NCBI GenBank assembly: GCA_009760855.2
Contig: WPIO01000025.1
Coordinates: forward strand, 4,012,501 to 4,076,500
Origin: Cristatella mucedo
Lineage: Eukaryota > Bryozoa > Phylactolaemata > Cristatellidae
Reading direction: 5' to 3'
Length of the DNA stretch: 64,000 bases
The stretch's first letter is position 1, and every line of letters starts with the position of its first letter. Made by a program: the position numbers and the translations under genes. The notes below the pieces were generated by a model, which searched no databases, was not told where the DNA came from, and worked only from the letters and a program-made list of their open reading frames with translations. Shown here in pieces: positions 1 through 48,335 of the stretch.

Positions 1-298
1 GGCCAAGTCCGACTGACCTTGGTATGAGGATGTTCTACGAAAATTTTCTATTACTAAAGCTCTACTACATATTTCACACTTGTATGCACTATAATGTATG
101 TCTCGACTATTGCAGGATTAGGACAAAGGAAAAGCCTCTCTTAAATCGGCTCCTTTCACAACACTCTTACTTACCAGCTCACAGGCAAAATATCGTATCC
201 AATGGCAGCAAATTGATATGTGAAGTTAGAGCCGGCAGTCACAGAAATCGTCAGGTTATCGGGGACAATCCGAGAAGGATATGTCGCTGTAAATCGAA

Positions 299-985
299 TA
301 ATAAGAATAATAATAATGCGTTTGATATAGCTCCCTCAGAGAAATCGATCACTTTCTAGGCACTTTACATTTGCTGCACAGGAAGCACAATCGAACGGTT
401 AGTGGTGGCATGCTCAATCAACAACAAGAATGACATGGTTAGGGGTAACATGCACAGGGTCAGCATGCAAGTTTGGTTAGTGGCAGCATGCACAGTGTCA
501 TCACACATAAACACATGAAGGACGAATCACAGGGACTCACTAAATGCTGTGATAAACAGGTTTGTTTTTAGTTTCTTTTTGAATGTGGGTAAGTCAGGAG
601 ATGTCGTGACACAAGTCGGGAGTGAGTTCCGGGCTTTAGGAGCATACGAACTAAAGGCACAGTCTCCACAGGATTCGAGATTTGTAAGAGGTATGGGTAA
701 ACAGTTAGATTCCAAAAAGCGGTTGGTATGATGCTTAGCCTGATGGGGAGATCTTATAGGTAGGCTGGAGCCAGAGAATGAAGGGACTAAAAAGTGAGTG
801 ACGACAAAACTTGAAGCCGATGGGTTGTTTGACCGGGAGCCAGTGCAGGTCAGCAAAAAGTGGTGAAATGTGGCAACTGCGAAGCTCGAGGAAGACAAGC
901 GTAGGTGCAGAGTTTTGCACTAGTTGTAAGCGCCTGAGTGCATGGGCCAGTAGATAAGCAAGAAGTGGGTTATAGAATGCGACCA
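299..985 (-). mobile_element. L2/CR1-like LINE, 3' end (copy 1)
   Basis: On the minus strand a decayed reverse transcriptase C-terminus reads [31 protein letters not shown] and later FSSYAPKARNSLPTC. It is followed by a 3' UTR with repeated GCATGCT/CTAACCA words and the tail AAAGTGCCTAGAAAG...TTATTATTA. It closely resembles the better copy at 45397-46133. Frameshifts show it is dead. Confidence 0.85.
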
Positions 986-1095
986 ATAATAGTAATAATA
1001 ATAATAGTACATTTGATATAGCGCCCTCAGAGAACTCAATCTCTTTCCAGGCACTATACATTTGCTGCAAAGGAAGCACGATCGAAACCAACGAG
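986..1095 (-). mobile_element. L2/CR1-like LINE tail (copy 2)
   Basis: A second, older 3' tail (TTA repeat, then the GCGCCCTCAGAGAACTCAATC block read on the plus strand) sits immediately beside copy 1, so copy 1 is inserted at its TTA end. Confidence 0.75.
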
Positions 1096-1894
1096 AGTGC
1101 TCAGCTGACGATTTAAGCGACTACATGCACCAAAGTGATTGCCATGTAGACTCAACACGGTGCTAGTTAAATGGTAAACCTTTTGTTGCTAACGTTGCAG
1201 CAGCAGCAGCTTGTGGTCATCGAGTATGTGCAAAATTCTCCAAATAGAGACAGAAGTCTCATTACATTCAGACGAAAGTCAGGCAACTGTGGCTGTTAAC
1301 CTCGCCACTCGGATTTTTTCGGAAATAAGTGTGTACTTTTGTTTTCAAAATAGCGCCATTTAATGCCTGAGCTAGTGAATGTATTTGTATGAGCTATCTG
1401 CACACTCTTTATAGGATAGGCGGGCACATGCCAGCCGAGATGCATGCTTGCTCGACAACTGCCGTGTCGTTTTCTTCTCATGCAAGGTTTGTTCATTTGT
1501 TTCGTGAGTTCGTTTGTTTGAGGTTGCATTTGACCTCGTATGTCCTCCTTTCCGCTCACCTTTTCTTTAAGCTGCATATTCTCAGCTCGAGGTCATTCTC
1601 GAATTCAGTAGCAAAGGCTAATACCATGCAGTAGGCCAAGTCGGCACGTGCAAACGTCGCTCGAGGTAAATGGCCGTGTTTTAATCTGCATACGTACAAT
1701 GAGCTTACGACGATTCCGACACACAATCTAAACCAGAATTCACCTGCCGCAACTAATCCTACCACCAAATGCATAATGCCATTGTGATCAGTAGTTTAGT
1801 ATTTTGTTGCCATGGGTATAATATATATATTTATTATATACTGCATGTATATAAATATATGAGAAATGGGAAGGTAGAAGGAAAAATGATCAGC

Positions 1895-1960
1895 CGATTT
1901 AACAGCTTAATTTGTATAGCGGCAAAATAGCCTTAACAGCTATATAATATAACGTATCTC
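1895..1960 (-). mobile_element. SINE 3' fragment
   Basis: 'gccgatttaacagc...gtatagcgg' matches the 3' body of the SINEs at 32100 and 53175. The tRNA-like head is missing. Confidence 0.45.
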
Positions 1961-1964
1961 TCTC

Positions 1965-2510
1965 TGTAACTCCAAAAAGCCACAAAGACTGGGTGGGTGT
2001 TACGCGGGAGAGTTTTGTGTAGCACACTCACAGTCTAAGGGGCTTTCGGTACGCATTAGATAGCCAACAGACTTCATCACACTCCACAAAAACAAAGTCA
2101 GAAGCATAGCAGAGTCAGGAGAGTAGTTGAGGTAGCTAGTAACGTGGAAGTAGAATGCAGCTCAGGACGGCTGGAAAGGATGTGCCATAGGCAGCAGCAA
2201 AATTGTTGCTGTCGTTGCATAAGAATCGTGGAAGTAAGTTCCACAGTCTAGGACGTGCAGAGCTAAAGCTTCTGTCGCCAACGGTCTTTAAGCGGAGGAC
2301 TGGAATAGCTCGTGTAGTGTCCGTACAGGACCAGAGGGCACGAGGCGGCTGGAACTGGTGCAGCATGTCAGTTAGGTATGACGGAGCCAGGCCATGGTGG
2401 GCCTTGTGGGTCAGCGTAAGAACTTTGCTCTGTATCCGTTGATCAACCGGCAGCCATCCTAGCTCTTTTAGCAAAGATGACACGTAGGTCAAACCTCTGG
2501 GATTCGCAAA
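1965..2510 (-). mobile_element. L2/CR1-like LINE fragment, second subfamily
   Basis: The minus frame reads LLKELGWLPVDQRIQSKVLT, HHGLAPSYLTDML and GDRSFSSARPRLWNLLP, the reverse transcriptase C-terminus of CR1/L2 elements. The downstream 'caaagactgggtgggtgttacgc' block recurs at 28255 and 50370, so this is a separate subfamily without the GCATGCT UTR. Confidence 0.8.
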
Positions 2511-2605
2511 CTCTTACATGCAAAGACACGACGTACACGCTCTCATGAGCATGCTTATCTGCAGGTATATAACAGTGTATGGTCATATATTTGAGAGGTA
2601 GGAGA

Positions 2606-2660
2606 GTGAGATAGAGATAGAGATAGAGATAGAGGTAGGAGACTGAGACAGAGATTAAAG
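2606..2660. repeat. GATAGA microsatellite
   Basis: About five copies of gagata followed by degenerate gagactgagaca units. Confidence 0.8.
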
Positions 2661-3267
2661 GTTTACAAGTAAATGAATCAATCGATCCGACGCATCCTGT
2701 ACTTAAAGGTTAAGCATTATGCTGATTGTAAATTATACTTGGTCTAATCCAGAAACAAAATTATCCGTGCACCGTTGGTATCGATAGAAAGCAGATCTTA
2801 TGGACTTTGTTATGTTTTGTTACTTATGGCATCATTGTTCTTTTTATGCTAGTCGAACGTTTTCCAAAGCAGAAGCGATTGTCGGTAGCCTCCACGTACC
2901 CCGTGTGGTATGAGCACGACACATGCTCTCGCTCGTATACACGCTCAAGCTGACAACTTTAAAAGTATAAGTGACGAAGATGAACTACTGTGCCTATCAT
3001 GGGGCGATGTAACTCAATAGCACAATTCATGAGCTGCCGTGTTAACATGTGTACGTGTGTACGTGGTGTCACCGGGTCAGCTGCTGCTGCGTGTCGTCGT
3101 GGCACACAGTTTGACAAGTTGGGCTGCTCTTTGCTGGCACAGTTTTGCTCCTCACTGTCGACACTAGTTTAGAATTATCCAGTAAACCACATCCTTTCTA
3201 TGCAAGGGGAAAGGATTGTACATTGTCAGAGGAGCAAGCTTTTTCCAGAACATTGGCAGGCAGTGGC
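2661..3267. other. Unannotated sequence left of gene B
   Basis: No coherent coding frame, RNA gene or repeat was recognised here. It could be intron or 3' flank of gene B. Confidence 0.4.
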
Positions 3268-3268
3268 G

Positions 3269-3562
3269 AAGCCAGCATTTTTATTTAGAAGGCAAGGAAC
3301 ACTATTTTATTTATAGGGGCAAGATCCACAAGATGTTCATGTAGGGACAAGACCGGCAAGCAATACAAAATTGTTGCGAAAATTCACAGTGTCTATTTGA
3401 CTCAAACTCGGAAGTTGCTCAACGAATGGAATTGAGACATACTTTCGTCGAAAGTGACCATCAGGAGGGAGGCGAGGGAGAGAACAGTCCAAGTCGCTGC
3501 CCAGTTATGGGGGCGGGGCAAACGCCGACCCTGCCCCACCCCTGGCTGTGCCGTCGTCTGCA
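3269..3562. mobile_element. Possible hAT-type MITE
   Basis: The left end reads CAGTGGCGAAGCCAGC; the right end, reverse-complemented, reads CAGACGACGGCACAGCCAG, giving imperfect terminal inverted repeats. Internal 'aggggcaag' and 'gggggcggggcaaacgcc' words are typical of small non-autonomous hAT elements. No clear 8-bp target duplication was seen. A similar GGCGGAGCCAG piece lies at 34637. Confidence 0.45.
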
Positions 3563-4440
3563 GGCGTCATGTTATAGCATTATAAATGTGAATGATATAC
3601 ATCTGTTGAATGATTAAGCAGGAGTGTTGGGAAAGATTTTATTGCAAACGTCTTTAATAACCCTGCTCTAAATTTTTCGCAATTCACAGACAGTTTCTCA
3701 TACCAAAAGGGATGGAAAAGATAGATAGCAGAGAGAAAGAGATCCGAATAGGTTCTGATTTGCATACATTGGGAATAGGTAAGAAATTGGTATTAATACC
3801 AGTTGACTTTCGTGAAATCGGGAGAATATCAGATCGAGTGATGTGACAGTTCTCGGCTATCGCAAAAAATGCGAGCACCATCGACGTCAATCAGCGTGTC
3901 TCGTATCTTATTCAGGATTTATTCTATGCTAAATGCAAACATCCACAGAAAAATCTTAAGAAGCGGCCCGTCGGTTTTAGCGGGCTCTATGAGTATTAAA
4001 TTATAATAACTCGCTGCAACACTGTAGCGAGATCGTTCTGGAAGAATGGGGCCAATGCAAGAAATACTGGAGATTCGTCCTTTCCTTTCTCTCTCAATTC
4101 ACTCGGTCTTCCTTCGGGGGGAGGGAGACGCCCAATACCCGACTCCTTGCCGACGGACGCAGAGGCAGCCGGTAATGCTTTCGAACGACAATTGCGAAAC
4201 GATAAGGTGCATTCTCGACAGTAGTGGGTAGCGTGGTTTGTAGGCGCGTGTGAAGCTGTAACGGCTGACTTCTCTGTCGAGGAGGAACAATCAAACAGGA
4301 TGGCAGTAGGTAGATCAGGAGCCGACAGGACGGCGCAGGCGCAGGAACTAATGCCGACTCGACGTCTGGCAGGACATGCAGCAAGTATTTGATGCCCATA
4401 AACACACAGCTTCATACAGACTATGGGCGAGACCAGCAGA
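3563..4440. other. Unannotated sequence left of gene B
   Basis: Several open frames of 60-139 codons overlap here on both strands without domain resemblance, N-terminal signals or splice support. I call none of them genes. Confidence 0.4.
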
Positions 4441-4449
4441 TAGGCTTTA

Positions 4450-4650
4450 AATTGTGCATGCTATCGCTAACCATATCTACATGTTGACAGTATGCATGTT
4501 ACCTCTAACCGCATTATGCTTATTAATATTGTGCACATCACCACTAATCATTTGATCATATCTTCTGTACAGCGTCTGCAAAGTGCCTAGAAAGTGATCA
4601 AGTTCTCTGAGAGAGTTTTGGAAATGTATTACTATTATTTTATTACTAAA
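4450..4650 (+). mobile_element. L2/CR1-like LINE 3' UTR and tail
   Basis: The GCATGCTATCGCTAACCAT and related words are followed by AAAGTGCCTAGAAAGTGATC and an interrupted TTATT tail. The coding part is absent. Confidence 0.7.
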
Positions 4651-5268
4651 CAAGTCTTGGCTGGTAAGATTCCAATTTCAAAGCTCGTCAGAACTTGGGT
4701 GTTCAGAAAATTATCTAGTAGTCATTGAAAAGCGAGTTACGATTGGCATAGCATTAATCAACAGAATCGCTATATTTTAAAATTTATTTTTGTTGATATG
4801 ATTCATTTGTACAGCGCAGCTAAGTGAACCTAATCAGGCACTTCACGTCTGCCACGGAACTTGATACCACGACCTCGACCATCAAATGCATTCAAGCATG
4901 CGTTGCATAATCGACGTACACTCAGCTTTACTCAAGTCGATAGTGAACTGTCATTATCAAACTCATTTTGTCAGCCACCGAGATATGCAATCCAACGCTG
5001 TCTGAGACTAAATGTTAAAATCTAAATGTCTGAGATTAAATGGTAAATACTAATCGTGTCTTTAAGCAGGGGTGTGCATAGTGGTCCGTTGGTTTACTTA
5101 CTCGCGTAACTGTGGTAAGCCGGATGACAATAGATCTTAATCCATGCAAGCTCGGCCGGATTCACAGGTACTGACGTCTACTAACGGATGCATTAAGCCA
5201 TCACCCGAGGAAAATGGTTCGCCTGAGCATGAGGTGCTCCAACAGTGGTGGAAAGCGAGACCGCTTAC

Positions 5269-43385
<38,117 letters not shown>

Positions 43386-43939
43386 CTGAAGCAAGCCTGA
43401 ATCGGCCGATTGGCGAGAGAGATGACTTTCGGAAGAAATTCGTGCCGCATCGATTGCGACAAGGTCACACGCGCTGGCCGTCCGCGAAAGACGGGTGGTT
43501 TAGCGCGAACGGTGGCTCCTCGCAGTGGCCATCGGCGAGCGAAGGCGCGATCGACTCGAAGTTGGAGCGGAATAGGCGATCGCTCGCGAATCGGAACGAG
43601 AATCGAACCGCGAATCGGACCGGCTCCGAGGAAGGTAACGCAGGAGCACACTCGGACATGCTGAGAAGCTCCTTTCAGGCTTCTTTTTTTTTTACAACGA
43701 TCGATGACATTAGCGAGGAATGCGGCGGTGCTGTCAGCCGAACGGCCACATCGTCCTACTGGCCGCCGCTGAGCAGGCCGTCGCTGCAGACGTCTGCGCT
43801 TTACTTTCGCCGCTCAGCACAGCGACTCCAGCGAGCGCTATGCGCTTATGATTGCCGCTGCTGCGTACTCTGCTGCTGCTGCCCGGGCCGTTGTCGTCGC
43901 TCAACTCGAATCCAAAAAATATTTTGCTCGGTCCAAAAT

Positions 43940-44017
43940 ATACATATATATATATATATGCACACATTATATATCGGATCTAGCAAAATCATAAATATAT
44001 ATGTATATCACCCTAGG

Positions 44018-44080
<63 letters not shown>

Positions 44081-44256
44081 TTATATATCGGATCTAGCAA
44101 AATCATAAATAAATATATATATATGTATATACATATCACCCTAGGGTCCAATTTATATATATATATATATATATACATATATCACCCTAGATCCAATATA
44201 TATATACATTATATATAGGATCTAGAAAAATCGTAAATATATATATATATATCACC
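43940..44256. repeat. TA-rich ~112-bp tandem repeat
   Basis: The unit 'gcacacattatatatcggat', 'ctagcaaaatcataaatat' and 'tatcaccctaggtccaa', joined by TA runs, occurs about three times (starts near 43961, 44073, 44203). It abuts the R2-like element. Confidence 0.88.
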
Positions 44257-45396
44257 CTACATGACAGGCGGATCCCCGAGCTGCCGGAGACGAGTCAATG
44301 GCTTACCTTCGAGCCCCGCAGGGTCTCGAGCAGCCTGCTGGGCTGAAAAAGAGAAGCAGCCTGCACTTCCCTTGCAAGGGAAGTGCAGGCTGCTTCAGGC
44401 CGGCCATCTCGCCCTTTGGCAAAAGCTTAACGCCTTTCAAACTTTCCTCCTGCCACTGCTCGACTACCTTTGTCGCGTGCAGCTTGTGCCTAAGGCCGCT
44501 CTGCAACCAGCCGAAAAGGCTCTGCTGGAGCTATGTCGTTTCACGTGCGGTCTGCCGAACTTTGCACGGGTGCATTTCCGGTTTGCGCCTCGCTCTGCCG
44601 GCGGCGGGCTTGGCTTGATCCGCTTCGGAACGAACGCCTCCGTCCTACAAGCTTCGAAAGCCTGTCGCATGCTGTGCTCGATGCCCGATGCGTGCGTCCG
44701 TTAAGTTGTCCGTCACTGACTCGACCGGGCAGTCGCCAGTCTGGATGGCACGCCGTCGTCTGATGAGGAGCGTTCGCGATACCTGAGCCCAGCAGCCTTC
44801 GGACATGGCAACAGGGTCGGCTCGACTTCGCTGCGTTCGGAGGCGCGTAAGCGCCTCAAGCGGCTCTCCAGTTGCCTCTCGCTGACCGGCCCTGAAGTGT
44901 TGGCTGCGTCCACCGACCCTGACGGCATCGAGCACTGGGTCGTGTGCCACGAGTGGTCATCGCGAAGCTGCGAGAGTTCGCCAAGCTCGCGGAAGGCCGT
45001 GTTTCGGCGGCCCAGCCTGCACAGGGCACGATCAGCCGCTGCCTGGTCACGGACAAATTCGCCATTCGCAGGCTTGTTGACCACGGGTCTTGGCCTGTCG
45101 TTCCGAGCTTGGCGGTTCGTACACCAATCACGCCTTGACGTGCTACCAGTGGCTGCTGCCAGGAGTCGGGCATATCCTAGGACTATGCCACACGGAGGCA
45201 GAGACTACTTGCTACGTGCTGATCCACTGCCCGCCGACGCAGCATGCAATTACCGCCCGACACAACCTGGTTCTTGACGGCTTTTTGGAACTCTTCCGGC
45301 CACCTCGCTTAACCACATGTCGGCAGGCCGCGCCCTCCCGCTTGCCGATGGCCTGGCTCTCAAGCCGGACCTGGTCATTGACTACGGCACTGATTT
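44257..45396 (+). mobile_element. R2/NeSL-type LINE, 5' part of remnant
   Basis: Plus-strand frames give WQKLNAFQTFLLPLLDYLCR, HFRFAPRSAGGGLGLIRFG (RT thumb of the R2 group), then a CCHC-like LCHTEAETTCYVLIHCPPTQ with ARHNLVLDGF, and [14 protein letters not shown]. These are the finger and the PD motif of the restriction-like endonuclease used by R2/NeSL elements. Several frameshifts make it inactive. Confidence 0.82.
44353..44396. repeat. Perfect 44-bp palindrome
   Basis: GAAGCAGCCTGCACTTCCCTTG (22 bases) is immediately followed by its exact reverse complement, with no spacer. Confidence 0.98.
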
Positions 45397-46098
45397 AAGT
45401 TAGTCCATGCATTCGTGACATCTCGTCTCGACTTCTGCAACTCACTGCTCACTGGCCTACCAGCATGTGCGATCAGGCGATTGCAGCTGGTGCAAAACTC
45501 TGCAGCTAGGCTTGTCTGTCGTGAGCGTCGCAGTTGCCACATTACTCCACTTCTCGCCGACCTGCACTGGCTACCAGTCAAGCAACGGATTGACTTCAAA
45601 GTTTTGTCGCTTACTTTTAGGTCACTTCATTCTTTGGCTCCAGCCTATCTCTCAGATATACTACCCCATCAGGCCAAGCGTCGTATCACCCGCTTTTCGG
45701 AATCCAACAGTCTACAAATACCTCGTATAAACCTTAAATCCTTTGGAGACCGTGCATTTAGTTCATATGCTCCCACAGCCTGGAACTCCCTCCCGACCTG
45801 CGTCAGAATATCCCCTGACCTGACCACATTTAAAAGGAACTTAAAAACACACCTATTTAGGACAGCATTTAGTGGGTCCCTGTGATTCATCCTTCACGTG
45901 CTTATGCGTGCTGACACTGTGCATGCTGCCACTAGCCACATTTGCATGCTGACCCTGTGCATGTCACCCCTAACCATGTTATTCATTTTGTTTGCTTTTC
46001 AAGCATGATTTTACTTACCATTTAATTGCATTTCCCTTTGCAGCAACTGTAAAGCGCCTAGAAAGAGATTGAGTTTTCTGAGGGCGCTTTATCAAGTA

Positions 46099-46132
<34 letters not shown>

Positions 46133-46133
46133 T
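45397..46133 (+). mobile_element. L2/CR1-like LINE, best-preserved 3' end
   Basis: One open frame covers 156 codons: [56 protein letters not shown] and [20 protein letters not shown]. This is the highly conserved C-terminal RT block of CR1/L2-type elements. A 3' UTR with GCATGCT words, the AAAGCGCCTAGAAAGAGATTG tail and ten ATT units follow. It is 5'-truncated and inserted in the R2-like element. The intact frame suggests a recent copy. Confidence 0.92.
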
Positions 46134-46480
46134 AGTAATTGTTGATGTGATTTTGCGGTTCGACAGTGGTGATGATGCTCTGATTATGGCTGCCCGGAAC
46201 GAGACCGATAAATATGCAGCCATTGCCCGGTCTTTCCTGACCGCTAGCAATGGTCGGCAGTGATGAGGCCTTTCGTTGTCTGGGCTCTCGGCAGCTGGTG
46301 GCCAAACAATGAAGCTTGCCTGGCCGACCTCGGCATCCTCCGGTGGAAAAGACGGTTTTAAGGTGGCACTGCGTCTCCGAAGCCATAACCGGCTCGGAAG
46401 CCGTGTGGGGCTTGTTCACGAACCGGGAGGTTCGGGTAGCACCCGCGACCCTGGCAGGGCAGGGCACCGCTGGCTAACGT
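46133..46480 (+). mobile_element. R2/NeSL-type LINE, 3' part after the L2 insertion
   Basis: The frame resumes right after the inserted L2 tail: VIVDVILRFDSGDDALIMAA, then DKYAAIARSFLTASNG and a stop at 46261. It continues the endonuclease from 45396 without loss, and a UTR-like stretch follows. Confidence 0.78.
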
Positions 46481-47311
46481 ATATGCGCACGTTAAATATT
46501 TTAATAAATCTTAGTATACTTATATCCAGCGGCCGCGCGGCAATCTCGGACGCGAGAGCTTCGTTCTTTGACGTCCACAATGGCGGCGCGTGGGGTATTT
46601 GAAGGGGTACGGACTATGGGTGCGGCCGGCGAGAACGTGGCGGCGGGGACGGAGTTTCCTTGCCATTGACTCCTAGTGGACTCCATCGGCTCATCGGCCG
46701 CATTTGAAAACAGGTTCGATCGCGCGATCGCGTAGAAATCGCGGAAGGCTTGTCTACGCCGAACGATTGAGAGATCGAGAGCCCCTTCGAACGCTCCAGC
46801 AGCAGCGCGAGCACGTTCCAAGAGCCGCGCCGTCGCTGGCGTCTGAGACGCAGCGGCGGTGCGTTCCGACAAGCAGCAGACCGGAAGCGCAGCAGCTGCA
46901 GCGAGCATTCGCGCCGGAAGTGACGAGTCGACCTCGCGAGCTGAAACTTGGCCCGCGAGTGACGGACGCGCAGGCTGCCGCTGTAACGAGCTCGCCGTCT
47001 TTTCACGGCGCGCACGATCGACTGAGAAACCTTCCGCTTCACTGCTAAAATGGACGCGCTGCTAGAGACCGATCTCCGGGCGGCGCGCACTTTCAAAGCA
47101 GCTGAACTTATATTGGAGAGACGAGCGGGGCGCGCCCGCGGCGAGTCCGAGGAAGGTCGATAGCGAACCTCGCGCGCCAATTTGCCGCGTAGAGCCATTC
47201 GCTGCTGTACTTGGGAAATCGCGCGCGCGCGCGAGCCATACGTCGAGACACGTCGGCACCACGGCCGACAGCGAAGTGGCATCCGTCGTGGCGCAGCGGC
47301 AGCCCTACTTA

Positions 47312-47341
47312 CTGATGAGCAGAAAACAGAGCGTCGGCCAT
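47312..47341 (-). CDS. Speculative first coding exon
   Basis: On the minus strand ACAATGGCC has a strong initiation context; the frame reads MADALFSAH and meets a perfect donor (CATCA|GTAAGT), phase 2. Phase 2 does not fit the acceptor at 43385, so another exon would be needed if it belongs to gene B. No signal peptide is encoded. Confidence 0.2.
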
Positions 47342-47856
47342 TGTGATGGGCGCGCAGGCGCGCTCTGGAGAAAAAAAGAAGCAACATTGACTCGGAATTG
47401 TGCTGCTGCGAAGCCAAGCGTTACGAAGCGTTACGCCGCAGCCGCCGCCGCAGCAGCAGTAGCGCCAGGCGGCGGCGGCGGCTGAAGATGGGCTTACCAG
47501 AGTGCTCATCGTGCTGCGTTCTGCTCGATTCGTCATCGCAGCAGCTCGTCTTTGCTACGGTCGCTCCAACGCTGGCGGACTGCTGGCGCGCTCCCAGCGG
47601 TCGTCGCTGGTCGCGCCTAGCAACGGGGCCGCCGCACGCCAAGCAGGAGGTCCCAGAGGCCGCTCGCCATAATATCCCGCCTGCGGCGGCCCATAATCTA
47701 TTAATTACCCTCTCTATCCAGATTAAATTGACGCCAGTCCGTCGCCTTACGCTCGCATGCGCGTGCGTACGGCCGCTAGCGGCCGCACGCTGCTCGCCGC
47801 GCAGCCGCGCGATGGTTTATAGATGACTTTCTTTCGCTCAGCGCGCGCGCCCGCGC

Positions 47857-47948
47857 GAGAGAGACCGCGGTGCTGCGGTGCTGTGCACGTAGAAGCTTCT
47901 AGAAGCTCCCTTCTACGTGCACAGCACCGCAGCGCCGTGGTCTCTCTC
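47857..47948 (+). ncRNA. Long hairpin, possible small-RNA precursor
   Basis: Arms 47857-47895 and 47910-47948 pair along 39 bp with a 14-base loop. The only two DNA mismatches become G-U wobbles if the plus strand is transcribed. The size resembles a pre-miRNA, although the base of the stem is GA/CT repeat. Expression is unknown. Confidence 0.35.
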
Positions 47949-48079
47949 TCTCTCCCTCTCTCTCTCTCGCGCGAGCTCGCGCTGTAAATCATAACGCTAT
48001 CATATCATATCATATCGATGTAAATCAATCGCGTCATCTGTAAATCGACGCGCGGCTACGTGGCGAGCAGCTCCTCATC

Positions 48080-48335
48080 TGGCCGAGCGGCTCGTTTGAG
48101 AAGAGTTGCTCCGCGGTGACAGAATGGAGAAATGCGAGAGAGCGGCGACGCTGTCGCAAACGAGCTCACGTCGTGTCTTCCTGCTCAGAAAAATTGGACT
48201 GTAGTCCAGGCGGCTCTTTTGAGAAGAGTTGCTCCGCGGTGACAGAATGGAAAAATGCGAGAGAGCGGCGATGCTGTCGCGAACGAGCTCATGTCGGGTC
48301 ATGCTCAGAAAAATTGGACTGTAGTCCAAGCGTCG
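48080..48335. repeat. ~125-bp tandem duplication
   Basis: Two copies of a block starting 'cggctc.tttgagaagagttgctccgcggtgacagaatgg' and ending 'ctcagaaaaattggactgtagtccaggcg' differ at a few sites. Confidence 0.93.

Noticed and set aside
4046-4415. Overlapping 61-139 codon frames as the next gene B exon
   Set aside because: None begins with a phase-1 acceptor or shows cysteine-rich or sushi-like sequence expected after the VWD region.
46614-47417. Minus-strand open frame of 267 codons
   Set aside because: Arg/Ser-rich composition in CpG-dense DNA with no domain, weak start and overlapping open frames on both strands; most likely chance.
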